The notes: generated by a model from the sequence alone, not told the origin. A stretch of 16,175 nt of DNA from CALAMD01 sp035301345 (GCA_035301345.1 DATGUM010000049.1:1-16175), one strand, 5' to 3'; counted from the stretch's first letter, positions 1 through 7,912 are shown. Numbers and translations are program-made.

Positions 1-146
1 TATTGTAGAACCCTAAGCCTAAATTTTGATTGACTCAATTGTAGACCATAATTGTTTTTTAAATGCTTATAATTTATTCCATCTTCGAGGAATAAATGGA
101 TATATTTTTCAAGTTCTTCAGCTGAGTGTTTATTATTGGAATGCAT
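1..146 (-). CDS. IS3-like OrfA, N-terminal part (helix-turn-helix), truncated by window edge
   Basis: ATG at 146-144 follows the G-rich ribosome binding site AGGGGGG with about 6 nt spacing. Only 48 codons are inside the window, running off the left edge without a stop. The peptide starts MHSNNKHSAEELEKYIHLFL and continues with a second helix around NYKHLKNNYGL and SQSKFRLRVLQ. This matches the layout of the small DNA-binding OrfA of IS3-family elements, where an acidic/basic first helix is followed by a turn and a recognition helix ending in R-x-R-V-x-x-Y. It would bind the element's ends and join the catalytic OrfB by frameshifting. The family is judged from pattern only; the catalytic ORF is not visible. 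Confidence 0.5.
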   Translation of the reverse strand, partial: MHSNNKHSAEELEKYIHLFLEDGINYKHLKNNYGLQLSQSKFRLRVLQ

Positions 147-153
147 AAAAATC

Positions 154-197
154 CCCCCTAAAGTAGTTTTGGTTTTTTAAGTGTCTACTTTAGGGGG
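154..197. repeat. 13-bp perfect inverted repeat covering the OrfA ribosome binding site
   Basis: Arms CCCCCTAAAGTAG (154-166) and CTACTTTAGGGGG (185-197) are perfect complements with an 18-nt loop. In a minus-strand transcript entering from outside the element, the hairpin would pair the AGGGGG ribosome binding site of OrfA with the terminal repeat sequence. A transcript initiated inside the loop would lack the first arm. Such shielding against read-through activation is known for other insertion sequences; here it is inferred. Confidence 0.6.
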
Positions 198-220
198 AGC
201 ATATCACAGTTTACAGCCTT

Positions 221-1603
221 TTAAGAAGTTTTGTTAAACCCAATCGTTACTCGTGTGCCTTTTCCAACTTCGCTTGCTAAGTGAAGCGTCCACCCGTGTG
301 CTTCAATAATATCTTTTGCAATAGCGAGTCCAAGTCCGGTCCCGTGCGTAGCTTCTGTGCTCGTTCCTCGGTAATATCTATCAAAAATATGTTCAACATC
401 TTCCTGAGGGATGCCTCGACCATTATCTTCAATCATTATTTCTTTATCATTTAAACGAACAGTGACATGCACGTCTTCTCGGTTGTGAGCCAGTGCATTA
501 TGAATTAAGTTTAAAATTGCTCGTTTCATTAAATGTTCATCAATTGACCATGACACATATGTTTTTTCACTTTCGAAATGAATCGACTTCCCCTCATACG
601 CTGGGTCATTTAACAACTCAATAACGATTTCTTTTACGAAAGATTGGGCATTAACATCTCGGCAATTGAGTAGTAAGCTTTTTTCACGCAAACGCGTCGT
701 TAACTGGAAATCTTCCATTAATTCACCCATATAGATCGCTTTTCTTTCAATCACTTGTGAATAATTTACGCGTTCTTCTTCCGTTAAATCACTCGATTGT
801 AATAACTCAGAAAACCCTTGAATTGAAGCAAGAGGGGTTTTTAAATCATGCGAAATATTATTGATCCATTCTTCACGCATCTTCTCGAGTTTCAAACGCT
901 CTTCCTCATGTGCTTGTAACGTTTCTGAAACGTCATCTAAATTAGCGAATACTCGTTTAAAAATACCTTGTCTCTCCATCTTTTTCACTGAAAAATCACG
1001 TTCGCGCAGTAATGAAATGCGGTGGATAATCGCCGACACTGGTTTCATAATAATCATACTAAACAGCAATCCTATCGCAACAGCAATTAAAAAATCAACA
1101 ATTGTTAGTTGAGCAATTAACTTTATTCCAGATGAAAATAATGTTTGGACGTTCGTCGTAAAAATAAAGCGTTCTTCTTCAGAATGAGGAACACCAATTA
1201 AATAGCTGTATTCGTTAAATTCCCCAATATAATGAACGGTTAAATCGTCATCCATATATTTATAATTATGAACTAAGTCAATTGGACGATAATGTGCCGG
1301 GCTATCTTCTTTCGTTAAAGCTTCATTAACAACGACACCATTTTCATCAAGTATTTGAACCCACGCTCCGAACGTTTCTAACGCGTCTATCCCGGTTTGA
1401 GAAATCGTAGGCTCACCGTTTTCATCTGACAAAAATGTCGTAAATTCTCTCGTAAATGTTTCACCTGTTTCGACGTTTAAAGGATAATTTTCTTGTTGTT
1501 GTAAATATAACATGCCGAATAGTGCAACGATATTTACGATCGTTACAGCAAAAACAATGATTAAAATTGAGAGTAAATATCTAACAGTTAATTTCCATTT
1601 CAC
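221..1603 (-). CDS. Membrane sensor histidine kinase of a Bce/Yxd-type detoxification module
   Basis: Residues are numbered from a GTG three codons upstream of the start chosen here. Two membrane helices (about 11-36 and 166-189) bracket an extracytoplasmic domain of roughly 130 residues. A divergent HAMP-like linker (190-240) follows. The H-box NNISHDLKTPLAS carries the phosphorylated His255. The ATPase domain shows the N-box (Asn372), G1 DNGRG (396-400) and G2 GTGLGLAI (425-432), so the enzyme looks intact. The GTG at 1603 is preferred because AGGTGA lies 5 nt upstream; the GTG at 1612 directly abuts the regulator stop and has no good site. The gene follows the response regulator and is probably cotranscribed with it. 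BceS-type kinases next to such transporters normally have only a very short extracellular loop. This larger sensor may detect a ligand itself, which is inference. Confidence 0.88.
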   Translation of the reverse strand: MKWKLTVRYLLSILIIVFAVTIVNIVALFGMLYLQQQENYPLNVETGETFTREFTTFLSDENGEPTISQTGIDALETFGAWVQILDENGVVVNEALTKEDSPAHYRPIDLVHNYKYMDDDLTVHYIGEFNEYSYLIGVPHSEEERFIFTTNVQTLFSSGIKLIAQLTIVDFLIAVAIGLLFSMIIMKPVSAIIHRISLLRERDFSVKKMERQGIFKRVFANLDDVSETLQAHEEERLKLEKMREEWINNISHDLKTPLASIQGFSELLQSSDLTEEERVNYSQVIERKAIYMGELMEDFQLTTRLREKSLLLNCRDVNAQSFVKEIVIELLNDPAYEGKSIHFESEKTYVSWSIDEHLMKRAILNLIHNALAHNREDVHVTVRLNDKEIMIEDNGRGIPQEDVEHIFDRYYRGTSTEATHGTGLGLAIAKDIIEAHGWTLHLASEVGKGTRVTIGFNKTS

Positions 1604-1612
1604 TCTAATCAC

Positions 1613-2299
1613 CTACTCTACTTGAAACTTATAGCCGAGACCTTTAATTGTTTTTATAAATTTTGGTTGTGATGGATCTGTTTCAATTTTTTCGCGTAGT
1701 CGCCTCATATGAACCATTACTGTATTGTCATCTCCAAAAAATTCTTCTCCCCATACCTGCTCAAACAACGTTTCTTTACTGAGTATTTGATTCGGATGTT
1801 TCATAAAGCACGCCATTAAACCAATTTCTTTCGCCGTTAATGATAATATTGTTCCATCATGCGTCACTTCTGTTTCCGTCTGATTCATCTTAAATGGACC
1901 AACTGCTATTCGTTGTTCCTGTTCGATATATCCCGCGCGTCTTAATTGGGCTTTCACACGAAAAGCAACTTCCTTCGGGCTAAACGGCTTCGTAATGTAA
2001 TCATCCCCACCAATAGATAACCCTAATATTTTATCAATTTCTTCAGATTTCGCTGATAAAAATAAAATTGGTATATTTGATCGTTCGCGGATTTTCCGGC
2101 ACAACTCATAGCCATCACCGTCAGGCAACATAATATCTAATATAGCAATGTCTGGTTTAAATGATTGAAATGCGTCCCAACCACCTGCGACAGTTTCTGC
2201 CGTTTCAATCTGTTTAAAGCCTTCCTTTTGCAATGCTACTGTCATTAAATGTAGTAAATCACGTTCATCATCAACAACTAATATTCGTGGATTCTTCAC
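1613..2299 (-). CDS. OmpR/PhoB-family response regulator
   Basis: The 228-residue protein has a receiver domain (about 4-118) with the acidic pair Asp10-Asp11, phospho-acceptor Asp55 in AILDIMLPDGDG, Ser82 and Lys104 in ITKPFSP. A winged-helix output domain (about 130-226) ends in the typical RGxGYKF pattern (KGLGYKFQVE). It starts with GTG at 2299 after AAAGGTG, and the kinase gene follows directly. It is expected to be phosphorylated by the adjacent kinase and to activate the divergent ABC operon and perhaps its own promoter. Family assignment is firm. The specific counterpart (BceR, YxdJ or YvcP type) cannot be decided by eye. Confidence 0.93.
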   Translation of the reverse strand: MKNPRILVVDDERDLLHLMTVALQKEGFKQIETAETVAGGWDAFQSFKPDIAILDIMLPDGDGYELCRKIRERSNIPILFLSAKSEEIDKILGLSIGGDDYITKPFSPKEVAFRVKAQLRRAGYIEQEQRIAVGPFKMNQTETEVTHDGTILSLTAKEIGLMACFMKHPNQILSKETLFEQVWGEEFFGDDNTVMVHMRRLREKIETDPSQPKFIKTIKGLGYKFQVE

Positions 2300-2338
2300 G
2301 TTTTCACACCTTTTTATTCGTCAGTTATCGTTTGTTTT

Positions 2339-2367
2339 AGTATAGTGGACTTTTTTATAACTCGCTA
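2339..2367 (-). promoter_or_regulatory. Candidate promoter of the two-component operon
   Basis: On the minus strand TATACT (2344-2339) is a good -10 box. Seventeen bases upstream lies only a weak -35 (TAGCGA, 2367-2362). The predicted leader to the GTG at 2299 is about 35 nt. A weak -35 next to the repeats at 2372-2410 would fit an activator-dependent promoter. Confidence 0.4.
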
Positions 2368-2371
2368 CTAT

Positions 2372-2410
2372 TTAAGGATAATGTAAGGTTCCTGTTCTAT
2401 TCAGTTAAGG
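2372..2410. promoter_or_regulatory. Helix-phased TTAAGG-like direct repeats, candidate regulator binding site
   Basis: TTAAGG (2372-2377), GTAAGG (2383-2388) and TTAAGG (2405-2410) start at 11- and 22-bp intervals, so they lie on one face of the helix. A related GTAAAG occurs at 2424-2429 out of phase. OmpR/PhoB-type regulators bind such tandem 11-bp repeats. The site lies between the divergent regulator and transporter genes. Assignment to this regulator is inferred. A GATAAT at 2377-2382, 17 bp from TTTATA, could alternatively be a plus-strand promoter. Confidence 0.35.
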
Positions 2411-2452
2411 ACCAAATGTTATTGTAAAGTTATAAGAAAGAGGTGCTTATTT

Positions 2453-3220
2453 ATGGAACAATTATTAGTTGTTAATAACATTGCAAAAACTTACGGAAAA
2501 GGAACGCAATCATTTCATGCGCTTAAAAATATTTCATTCCATATCGACCACGGAGAGTTTGTCGGAGTCATGGGACCTTCAGGAGCAGGTAAATCAACAC
2601 TTTTAAATGTTTTAGCGACAATTGATTCACCATCTACTGGTGACATTTTTATAGAGAAAGACAACATCGCCACGATGAAAGATAATAAATTAGCTGATTT
2701 CAGACGCGATCATCTCGGATTTATTTTTCAAGACTATAATTTATTAGACTCATTGACGATTGAGGAGAATATTTTATTACCTTTAGCCATTGCTAAAACG
2801 AACCCAAGCGAAATTAAAGACCGTGTAAAGCAAATCGCACAGTCTTTTCACATTGATGACTTATTAAATAAATATCCGTATGAAGTATCAGGCGGACAAA
2901 AACAGCGTGCAGCTGCTTGTCGTGCACTCATTTCAAAACCAAAGCTTATTTTTGCTGATGAACCTACAGGAGCACTTGATTCAAAATCAGCAACAGACTT
3001 ACTAGAGAGTTTAAGCTCATTAAATGAAACAGAAGAAACGACTATTATGATGGTGACACATGATGCATTTGCTGCAAGCTTTTGTAGACGTATTTTATTT
3101 ATTAAAGACGGCGAACTGTCGAAAGAAATTATTCGCGGAAATGAAACGCGGAAACAATTTTTCCAGACGATATTAGATGAGCTCGCAACTATGGGCGGTG
3201 ACGTGAATGACGTTATTTAG
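2453..3220 (+). CDS. BceA/YxdL-type ABC transporter ATP-binding protein
   Basis: The 255-residue ATPase has Walker A GPSGAGKST (41-49), Q-loop Gln93 in FIFQDYNLL, signature VSGGQKQR (145-152), Walker B LIFADEP (165-171) and the H-loop His203. It belongs to the MacB/BceA-like group whose partner is a single large permease. These complexes remove antimicrobial peptides from the cell surface or their lipid targets and often pass the signal to a neighbouring kinase. ATG at 2453 follows AAGAGGTG. The gene overlaps the permease gene by 14 nt, which points to translational coupling. Family assignment is firm; substrate is unknown. Confidence 0.93.
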   Translation: MEQLLVVNNIAKTYGKGTQSFHALKNISFHIDHGEFVGVMGPSGAGKSTLLNVLATIDSPSTGDIFIEKDNIATMKDNKLADFRRDHLGFIFQDYNLLDSLTIEENILLPLAIAKTNPSEIKDRVKQIAQSFHIDDLLNKYPYEVSGGQKQRAAACRALISKPKLIFADEPTGALDSKSATDLLESLSSLNETEETTIMMVTHDAFAASFCRRILFIKDGELSKEIIRGNETRKQFFQTILDELATMGGDVNDVI

Positions 3221-5060
3221 TTTAGCTTTTAAAAACATTCGCCGAAATATGAAAAATTACTCACTATATATTGGCTCAACGATTTTTTCAATTATTATTT
3301 ATTTCACTTTTGCCACATTAAAGCATAGTGAAAACATTAGTAGTATGTCTGAAACATCGAATCAATTGAAAGGTGTTATGTCCGCTTCGGCGTTTGTTCT
3401 GATGATTTTCGTTGCATTATTTATTTTCTATTCAAACAGTTTCTTTATGAAAAAAAGAAAAAAAGAAGTGGCATTATATTCTTTACTCGGTGTTCGTAAG
3501 CAATCAATCGGGCTCTTATTATTTTTTGAAAATCTCGTCATCGGATTGTTTTCACTTATCATCGGTGTTTTATTTGGCTTCTTATTATCGCGTGTCCTGC
3601 TTGCACTTTTACTAAAATTAATGGGACTATCGATTGTGACGAGTTTTACATTTTCTACTGAAGCGTTTGTTGAAACGAGTATCGTTTTTATTGTCATTTT
3701 CTTTATCACTTCCCTCATGGGTTATCGCATGATTTATCAATTTAAACTCATTGATTTATTCGTTGCCGATAAGCAAGGTGAAGTATTACCTAAAGCAAAT
3801 CTTATCACTGCTTCATTAGGTATTTTATCGTTAGCTGCTGGATACTTTATTGCCTTACAACCAATTGTTGACTCTAGCATCTGGCAAGTGTTCGGATTAA
3901 TGACACCTATGATCATTATCGGATTAACGATTTTAGGTTCATATTTATTATTTAACAGCGTACTCGTTTATATACTGACACGTCTAAAAAATAATCCGCA
4001 CTGGGCGTGGCGCGGATTACACATGATGACAGCTTCACAACTTTTATACCGAATAAAAGGAAATGCTAAAACGTTAACAATTATTACCGTTCTAAGTGCG
4101 ACGACGATAACAGCAGGTGGAGCAGTATTTGGCGTCTATTACAATGCCGAAAAAGACGTTCAACAATTTGCACCTTATACGTTTATGTGGCAAGGTGACG
4201 AACAAACAATTGACTCGGAACAAATACAATCACAAACGTCTTTTAAAAGTAAAACAGTGCGTATTGAACATGATACGTACGAAAAAGAATATACAGTCAT
4301 TAACGAGCAAGCCTTTCGTGATTTAACAAATAATTTAGACTGGGAACAGGCGCGTTCACTTAAAAGTGATGAAATATTTATGATTGACGTGTTATTTAAT
4401 GAACAATGGGACGAAAAGTTATCACATATAACAATAAATGATGAAGACTATACGGTTGCTCACTTTTACACAGATGCGTTGTTTAATATTGAAACACTTG
4501 GTGGTAGTGCAATTGTTATGGCAAACGATCCATACGATCAACTAGATGCAGATGAGAAGCTTATTCAGGCAGTACAAATGGACGACTTTAAAAATCAATT
4601 AGAAATATCTGACGAACTAGCAGCAACGACAGAAGACTTCTCAAGCGCTACAGCTAATTATAAAAAAGCCATTGAATCATCAGGAACACTGCTTTTTGTC
4701 GGTAGCTTTCTCGGACTCGTCTTTCTCGTAGCAACAGGTAGCATCATTTTCTTTAAAATGTTAACCGAAGCTGAAGAAGATAAAGAGAAGTACAACATTT
4801 TACGGAAACTTGGTGTCACGAATAAAGATATGAGGAAAACCGTTCGTGAACAAATCGGTGTTGTTTTTGCTGTGCCACTTTTATTAGGTCTTTCTCACGG
4901 AACTGTTGCACTCATTGCAACGTCAAACTTGTTAATGATGGACTTCCTCATTCCGGTTATTATTTGGATGGAAGCATACACAGCCATTTACGCGATTTAC
5001 TTTTTCGTAACAGTATTTAACTTTAACAAAACAATTTTACAAACGCAGTCGGAGGGATAA
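3207..5060 (+). CDS. BceB/YxdM-type ABC transporter permease (FtsX-like)
   Basis: The 617-residue membrane protein begins TLFSLAFKNIRRNMKNYSLY, the typical amphipathic start of BceB-type permeases. Seven hydrophobic segments lie within residues 17-308. A large hydrophilic region of about 185 residues (roughly 310-495) is presumably extracellular. Three more helices follow to the C-terminus. Ten helices with one big loop between helices 7 and 8 is the known BceB plan, and FtsX-like regions flank that loop. The loop in this family contacts the peptide and helps signalling. ATG at 3207 lies inside the ATPase gene, 6-7 nt after GGGCGGTG. The YxeA-family gene follows after 2 nt. Substrate cannot be inferred. 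Confidence 0.92.
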   Translation: MTLFSLAFKNIRRNMKNYSLYIGSTIFSIIIYFTFATLKHSENISSMSETSNQLKGVMSASAFVLMIFVALFIFYSNSFFMKKRKKEVALYSLLGVRKQSIGLLLFFENLVIGLFSLIIGVLFGFLLSRVLLALLLKLMGLSIVTSFTFSTEAFVETSIVFIVIFFITSLMGYRMIYQFKLIDLFVADKQGEVLPKANLITASLGILSLAAGYFIALQPIVDSSIWQVFGLMTPMIIIGLTILGSYLLFNSVLVYILTRLKNNPHWAWRGLHMMTASQLLYRIKGNAKTLTIITVLSATTITAGGAVFGVYYNAEKDVQQFAPYTFMWQGDEQTIDSEQIQSQTSFKSKTVRIEHDTYEKEYTVINEQAFRDLTNNLDWEQARSLKSDEIFMIDVLFNEQWDEKLSHITINDEDYTVAHFYTDALFNIETLGGSAIVMANDPYDQLDADEKLIQAVQMDDFKNQLEISDELAATTEDFSSATANYKKAIESSGTLLFVGSFLGLVFLVATGSIIFFKMLTEAEEDKEKYNILRKLGVTNKDMRKTVREQIGVVFAVPLLLGLSHGTVALIATSNLLMMDFLIPVIIWMEAYTAIYAIYFFVTVFNFNKTILQTQSEG

Positions 5061-5062
5061 AT

Positions 5063-5413
5063 ATGAATAAAAAGTTTATTATAGTTATGAGTATAGCCGT
5101 GTTATTCATCGGAGCTATTATTGCTTTCATAACGATCGACTTTAACCGCTTAGGTAAAGAACACGTTTACTACGAGATTACAGATCCAAGTGACGTAGAA
5201 GAAACAACCGTAGATAATGGTGAAGTCATTGAAAGATACGTTTATAAAGGCATAGCATATACCGATAGTAACGATGAGAAGTCTATTGAATTTTCAGCAG
5301 CAAAAGAATTAAAACAAGGTGCTTACTTAAAGATATATTTAGATAAGGAAGGCGAAGTCACCTCTTACGATGAAGTGAGTGAAGACGAATTACCTGACGA
5401 TTTAAAGCAGTAG
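5063..5413 (+). CDS. yxeA: YxeA-family (DUF1093) small exported or membrane-anchored protein
   Basis: The 116-residue protein has an N-terminal hydrophobic helix (about 4-26) after two lysines, then a small soluble domain. The run LKQGAYLKIYLDKEGEVTSY and the following SEDELPDD are hallmarks of the YxeA family, whose members have a small beta-barrel fold. ATG at 5063 follows GGAGGG, and the permease stop is only 2 nt upstream, so it is the third gene of the transporter operon, as in the B. subtilis yxdLM-yxeA order. The family's biochemical role is not established. Outer-face assistance to peptide resistance is plausible from context only. A terminator follows immediately. Confidence 0.85.
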   Translation: MNKKFIIVMSIAVLFIGAIIAFITIDFNRLGKEHVYYEITDPSDVEETTVDNGEVIERYVYKGIAYTDSNDEKSIEFSAAKELKQGAYLKIYLDKEGEVTSYDEVSEDELPDDLKQ

Positions 5414-5420
5414 TCATTCT

Positions 5421-5449
5421 CCCCTTTGCAAAATAGCAAAGGGGTTTTC
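5421..5449 (+). terminator. Rho-independent terminator of the ABC operon
   Basis: A perfect 9-bp stem CCCCTTTGC (5421-5429) / GCAAAGGGG (5436-5444) has a 6-nt loop and is followed by TTTTC. It lies 7 nt after the YxeA-family stop codon. Confidence 0.9.
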
Positions 5450-5464
5450 ATCCTACTTTCTCCT

Positions 5465-5494
5465 CTTCCATCTACAAGCCAATTTCGCTATAAT
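5465..5494 (+). promoter_or_regulatory. Candidate promoter of the LRR gene
   Basis: A consensus TATAAT (5489-5494) lies 26 bp before the GTG start, right after the upstream terminator. The -35 region is weak (TTCCAT, 5465-5470, spacer 18), so only the -10 box is convincing. Confidence 0.5.
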
Positions 5495-5514
5495 ACTTTT
5501 CAAAGGTGATTATT

Positions 5515-7014
5515 GTGAAAAACAAACTATTAATAATTGCAGTCATCATTTTCGTCACGTTTGATCTTTACATTATCTATGCGGAATTTTTTCATTCCCC
5601 AATAAAAGATAAATACTTACGTGAAGGAATTTTAACTGAACTAAACTTAGAACATGAAATAAATGATAAAAAACGTCCGAACAAATCGGATTTAGAAGAG
5701 TTAACAGAACTATTTTACGTCAGTGATTTATCAAATGAAAAAGAAGTTCAAACGCTAAAAGGGCTGCAACACGCAAAAAATTTAAAACATTTAACAGTCA
5801 CTGGGAACGAAGTTGCAAACATAAAGCCACTTAAGAAGCTCACACAACTTGAAACGCTTAATTTATCTTACTTTACGGGTGATGAGTCGGGCGGCGGATT
5901 TGGTTTACCAGAAAATCGGATAGAGGACATTTCTCTTTTAGAACAAATGACTGAACTGAAGAAACTCCATTTATCTGGTCAGCAAATAAAAGACTTCTCT
6001 CCTTTAGAAAAGCTACCTCAACTCGAGGAACTATATTTAACGGACAACAGTTTAGATGAGATTCCTCAAGAAATTGCTCAACTCGAACAGTTGAAAGTAC
6101 TTTATTTAGCCGGTAACTCTATCGATGATTTAACACCTATTGAAAACTTAAATCATTTAAAGCGATTAAACATTAATGAGCATGATGTTAAAGATTTATC
6201 GCCACTATCAGATAAAACAACCCTTGAAGAGCTATACATGATCAATCGATTGAGTTCTAAAGAACAACGTGAAAACTACTTTGAGCCACTTAAAAATTTA
6301 ACAAATCTCAACGTGTTACACATTCATCTATTCGATCGAACAAATACAGATTTTTTTGATAACATCACACATTTAAAAGAGGCTAAAGTCAGAGTAACAG
6401 ATATAAACACGTTAAGCTTTATTCAACCACTTGATCAACTAGAAAAGTTAACAATTGATGACCAACATTCAACGATTGAATCAATTGAAGCTTTATCAGA
6501 TAAAAAACAACTAAAAGATTTAAACATAGCTTCTTCAAATATTACGTCGATTAAGCCACTGCAACACTTAAGTCATTTAGAACGACTTGATCTGTCGTTT
6601 AATCCCGTTGAATCAATGGAACCGATCAAAAAGCTTTCACGATTAAAAGAATTAAACGTAGCTAGCACACATTTACATTCTTTAGACTTTATAGGAGACT
6701 TAACAGAATTAGAAGTTTTAAACGCATCAACAAATGACATTTCATCCATTGATCCTTTAAAGGAACTAGATCATCTAAAAACCTTGCTCATCTTTGATAA
6801 TAAAATAACAGATCTTAGTCCGTTAAAACATTTAGATTCATTAGAAGCTGTAGCGTTAATGAACAATCAAATAAGTACATTAGAGCCATTAAACAATTTA
6901 CCGAATTTAGACACGATCATGATTGAAGGAAACCCAGTCGCAGAAAACATAAGCGACTTACAAACGTTTCAATCACAAAATGATTCCCTACACATTGACC
7001 GTTTAAACGATTAA
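5515..7014 (+). CDS. Internalin-like leucine-rich repeat protein with N-terminal membrane anchor
   Basis: The start is taken as GTG at 5515, because AAAGGTGA (5502-5509) sits 5 nt upstream; a GTG at 5506 is part of that site. The roughly 499-residue protein begins with KNK and a 20-residue hydrophobic helix. From about residue 75 to the end it is built of about sixteen 21-22-residue leucine-rich repeats of the form LxxLxxLxLxxNxIxxIxPL, for example LEELYLTDNSLDEI and LKTLLIFDNKITDLSPL. This is the bacterial SDS22/internalin-like class, a curved binding surface on the outer face of the cell. No lipobox cysteine, LPXTG sorting signal or SH3/GW domain is visible, so the N-terminal helix probably acts as the anchor. 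One repeat near residues 120-135 is widened by a glycine-rich insert. The partner is unknown. Invasion should not be inferred from the fold. Confidence 0.85.
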   Translation: MKNKLLIIAVIIFVTFDLYIIYAEFFHSPIKDKYLREGILTELNLEHEINDKKRPNKSDLEELTELFYVSDLSNEKEVQTLKGLQHAKNLKHLTVTGNEVANIKPLKKLTQLETLNLSYFTGDESGGGFGLPENRIEDISLLEQMTELKKLHLSGQQIKDFSPLEKLPQLEELYLTDNSLDEIPQEIAQLEQLKVLYLAGNSIDDLTPIENLNHLKRLNINEHDVKDLSPLSDKTTLEELYMINRLSSKEQRENYFEPLKNLTNLNVLHIHLFDRTNTDFFDNITHLKEAKVRVTDINTLSFIQPLDQLEKLTIDDQHSTIESIEALSDKKQLKDLNIASSNITSIKPLQHLSHLERLDLSFNPVESMEPIKKLSRLKELNVASTHLHSLDFIGDLTELEVLNASTNDISSIDPLKELDHLKTLLIFDNKITDLSPLKHLDSLEAVALMNNQISTLEPLNNLPNLDTIMIEGNPVAENISDLQTFQSQNDSLHIDRLND

Positions 7015-7029
7015 CACTCGTGTTATACT
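7002..7029 (+). promoter_or_regulatory. Candidate promoter of the DJ-1-like gene with a short palindrome
   Basis: TATACT (7024-7029) is a fair -10 box, with TTTAAA (7002-7007) 16 bp upstream as a weak -35. AACAC-TC-GTGTT... forms a small inverted repeat (7013-7024) touching the -10 box and could be an operator. The start codon is about 60 nt downstream. Confidence 0.35.
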
Positions 7030-7087
7030 AAATATATAAGTAAAACTAGATGTTAAATGTGCGTTTTTATAGAAAGGACATCGGGAA

Positions 7088-7810
7088 TTGTCAAACAAAA
7101 TTTTAATCGTCACGACGAATGTAGATAGTTTTGATGACGTTGGGTTTAAAACAGGATTATGGTTAGGAGAACTCGTTCATTTCTGGCAAGTTATTAAAGA
7201 AGGTGGCTATGAAGCTGATATCGTTAGTCCAGCAGGCGGGAAAGTTCCACTCGACCCTCAAAGTCTCATTCTGCCTCACATGGCGAGTGCTGTTGGTTTA
7301 AAAGGAAAAGTAACGAATCAATATAAAGATACCGCTTTTCGCGATTTGCTCAACAATACGAAATCATTTGTAGATATTGATGTCGATGATTATGTCGCAA
7401 TTTATTTAACCGGAGGACACGGCGTCATGTTTGACTACCCAAATGACGAACAATTACAAACGTTAATCCGAACGTTTTATGATAAAGGAAAAGTAGTTTC
7501 CGCCGTTTGTCACGGCTCCGCGGGTTTACTAAACGTTAAACATGAAAACGGACAATATCTCATTCATAAAAAACGTGTAACAGGTTATTCATGGCGCGAA
7601 GAAAAGTTAGCTAACGTTGAAAAGTTTGTTCCGTTTAATTTAGAATTAGAAATGAAAAAAAGAGGCGCTCGTTACCGTAAGAATAAAATACCTTTCTTAA
7701 CAAAAGTCGTGAAGGATGGACGACTCATCACAGGGCAAAACCCAAAGAGTACGACAAAAGTTGCTAAAACAGTCGTTAAACTACTTAGAAAATTAAATAA
7801 GAAAAAATAA
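7088..7810 (+). CDS. DJ-1/PfpI superfamily protein, Hsp31-like type-1 glutamine-amidotransferase fold
   Basis: The 240-residue protein shows the features of the Hsp31-like branch: GLWLGELVHFW with the conserved acidic Glu28, YEADIVSPAGG, the TGGHG motif (109-112), and the nucleophile elbow VSAVCHGSAGLL with Cys141 next to His142. Family members act as glyoxalase-III-like enzymes, deglycases or redox-stress chaperones in the cytoplasm; which applies here is not decidable. The C-terminus, from about residue 168 (GYSWREEK) to the lysine-rich end, matches the usual family lid region (LITGQNP). It starts with TTG at 7088, with AGAAAGGA 9 nt upstream. It stands as a single gene with its own likely promoter and shares a terminator with the convergent chemoreceptor gene. 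Confidence 0.85.
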   Translation: MSNKILIVTTNVDSFDDVGFKTGLWLGELVHFWQVIKEGGYEADIVSPAGGKVPLDPQSLILPHMASAVGLKGKVTNQYKDTAFRDLLNNTKSFVDIDVDDYVAIYLTGGHGVMFDYPNDEQLQTLIRTFYDKGKVVSAVCHGSAGLLNVKHENGQYLIHKKRVTGYSWREEKLANVEKFVPFNLELEMKKRGARYRKNKIPFLTKVVKDGRLITGQNPKSTTKVAKTVVKLLRKLNKKK

Positions 7811-7821
7811 TTGTGCAGCAA

Positions 7822-7890
7822 AAAACCGAAGTCACTAACCGTTTGAATAGAGATTAACATACTCTTTCGTTAGGTAATGACTTCGGTTTT
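7822..7890. terminator. Bidirectional terminator between convergent genes
   Basis: AAAACCGAAGTCA (7822-7834) pairs perfectly with TGACTTCGGTTTT (7878-7890). CTAAC/GTTAG (7835-7839, 7869-7873) extends the stem past a 4-nt bulge. A and T runs flank the stem so it can work in both directions, serving the DJ-1-like gene and the chemoreceptor gene. Confidence 0.85.
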
Positions 7891-7912
7891 ATTTACTTTT
7901 CATTTAAATGAT

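Larger units (their letters stand above)
1..208 (-). mobile_element. Upstream end of an IS3-family-like insertion sequence (partial)
   Basis: The element reads leftward and leaves the window at position 1. It holds the start of a small helix-turn-helix ORF and a non-coding end. Read on the minus strand, the outer end begins TGATATGC (206) or TGTGATATGC (208) and continues with CCCCCTAAAGTAGACA (197-182). A TG terminus followed by a CCCCTAAAGT-GACA-like stretch resembles the terminal repeats of IS150-type IS3 elements. The proposed end lies 12-14 bp from the kinase stop codon, so insertion occurred just downstream of that gene. The other end and any target duplication are outside the window, so family and exact terminus are inferred. 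Confidence 0.5.

Noticed and set aside
861..1112. Plus-strand open frame inside the kinase gene
   Set aside because: It is antisense to a well-supported kinase with all catalytic boxes and has no recognisable product. The same holds for open frames opposite or within the permease (3428-3718, 4117-4326), chemoreceptor (7908-8658), transposase (12632-12817) and MFS genes (13482-13856, 14451-14639).
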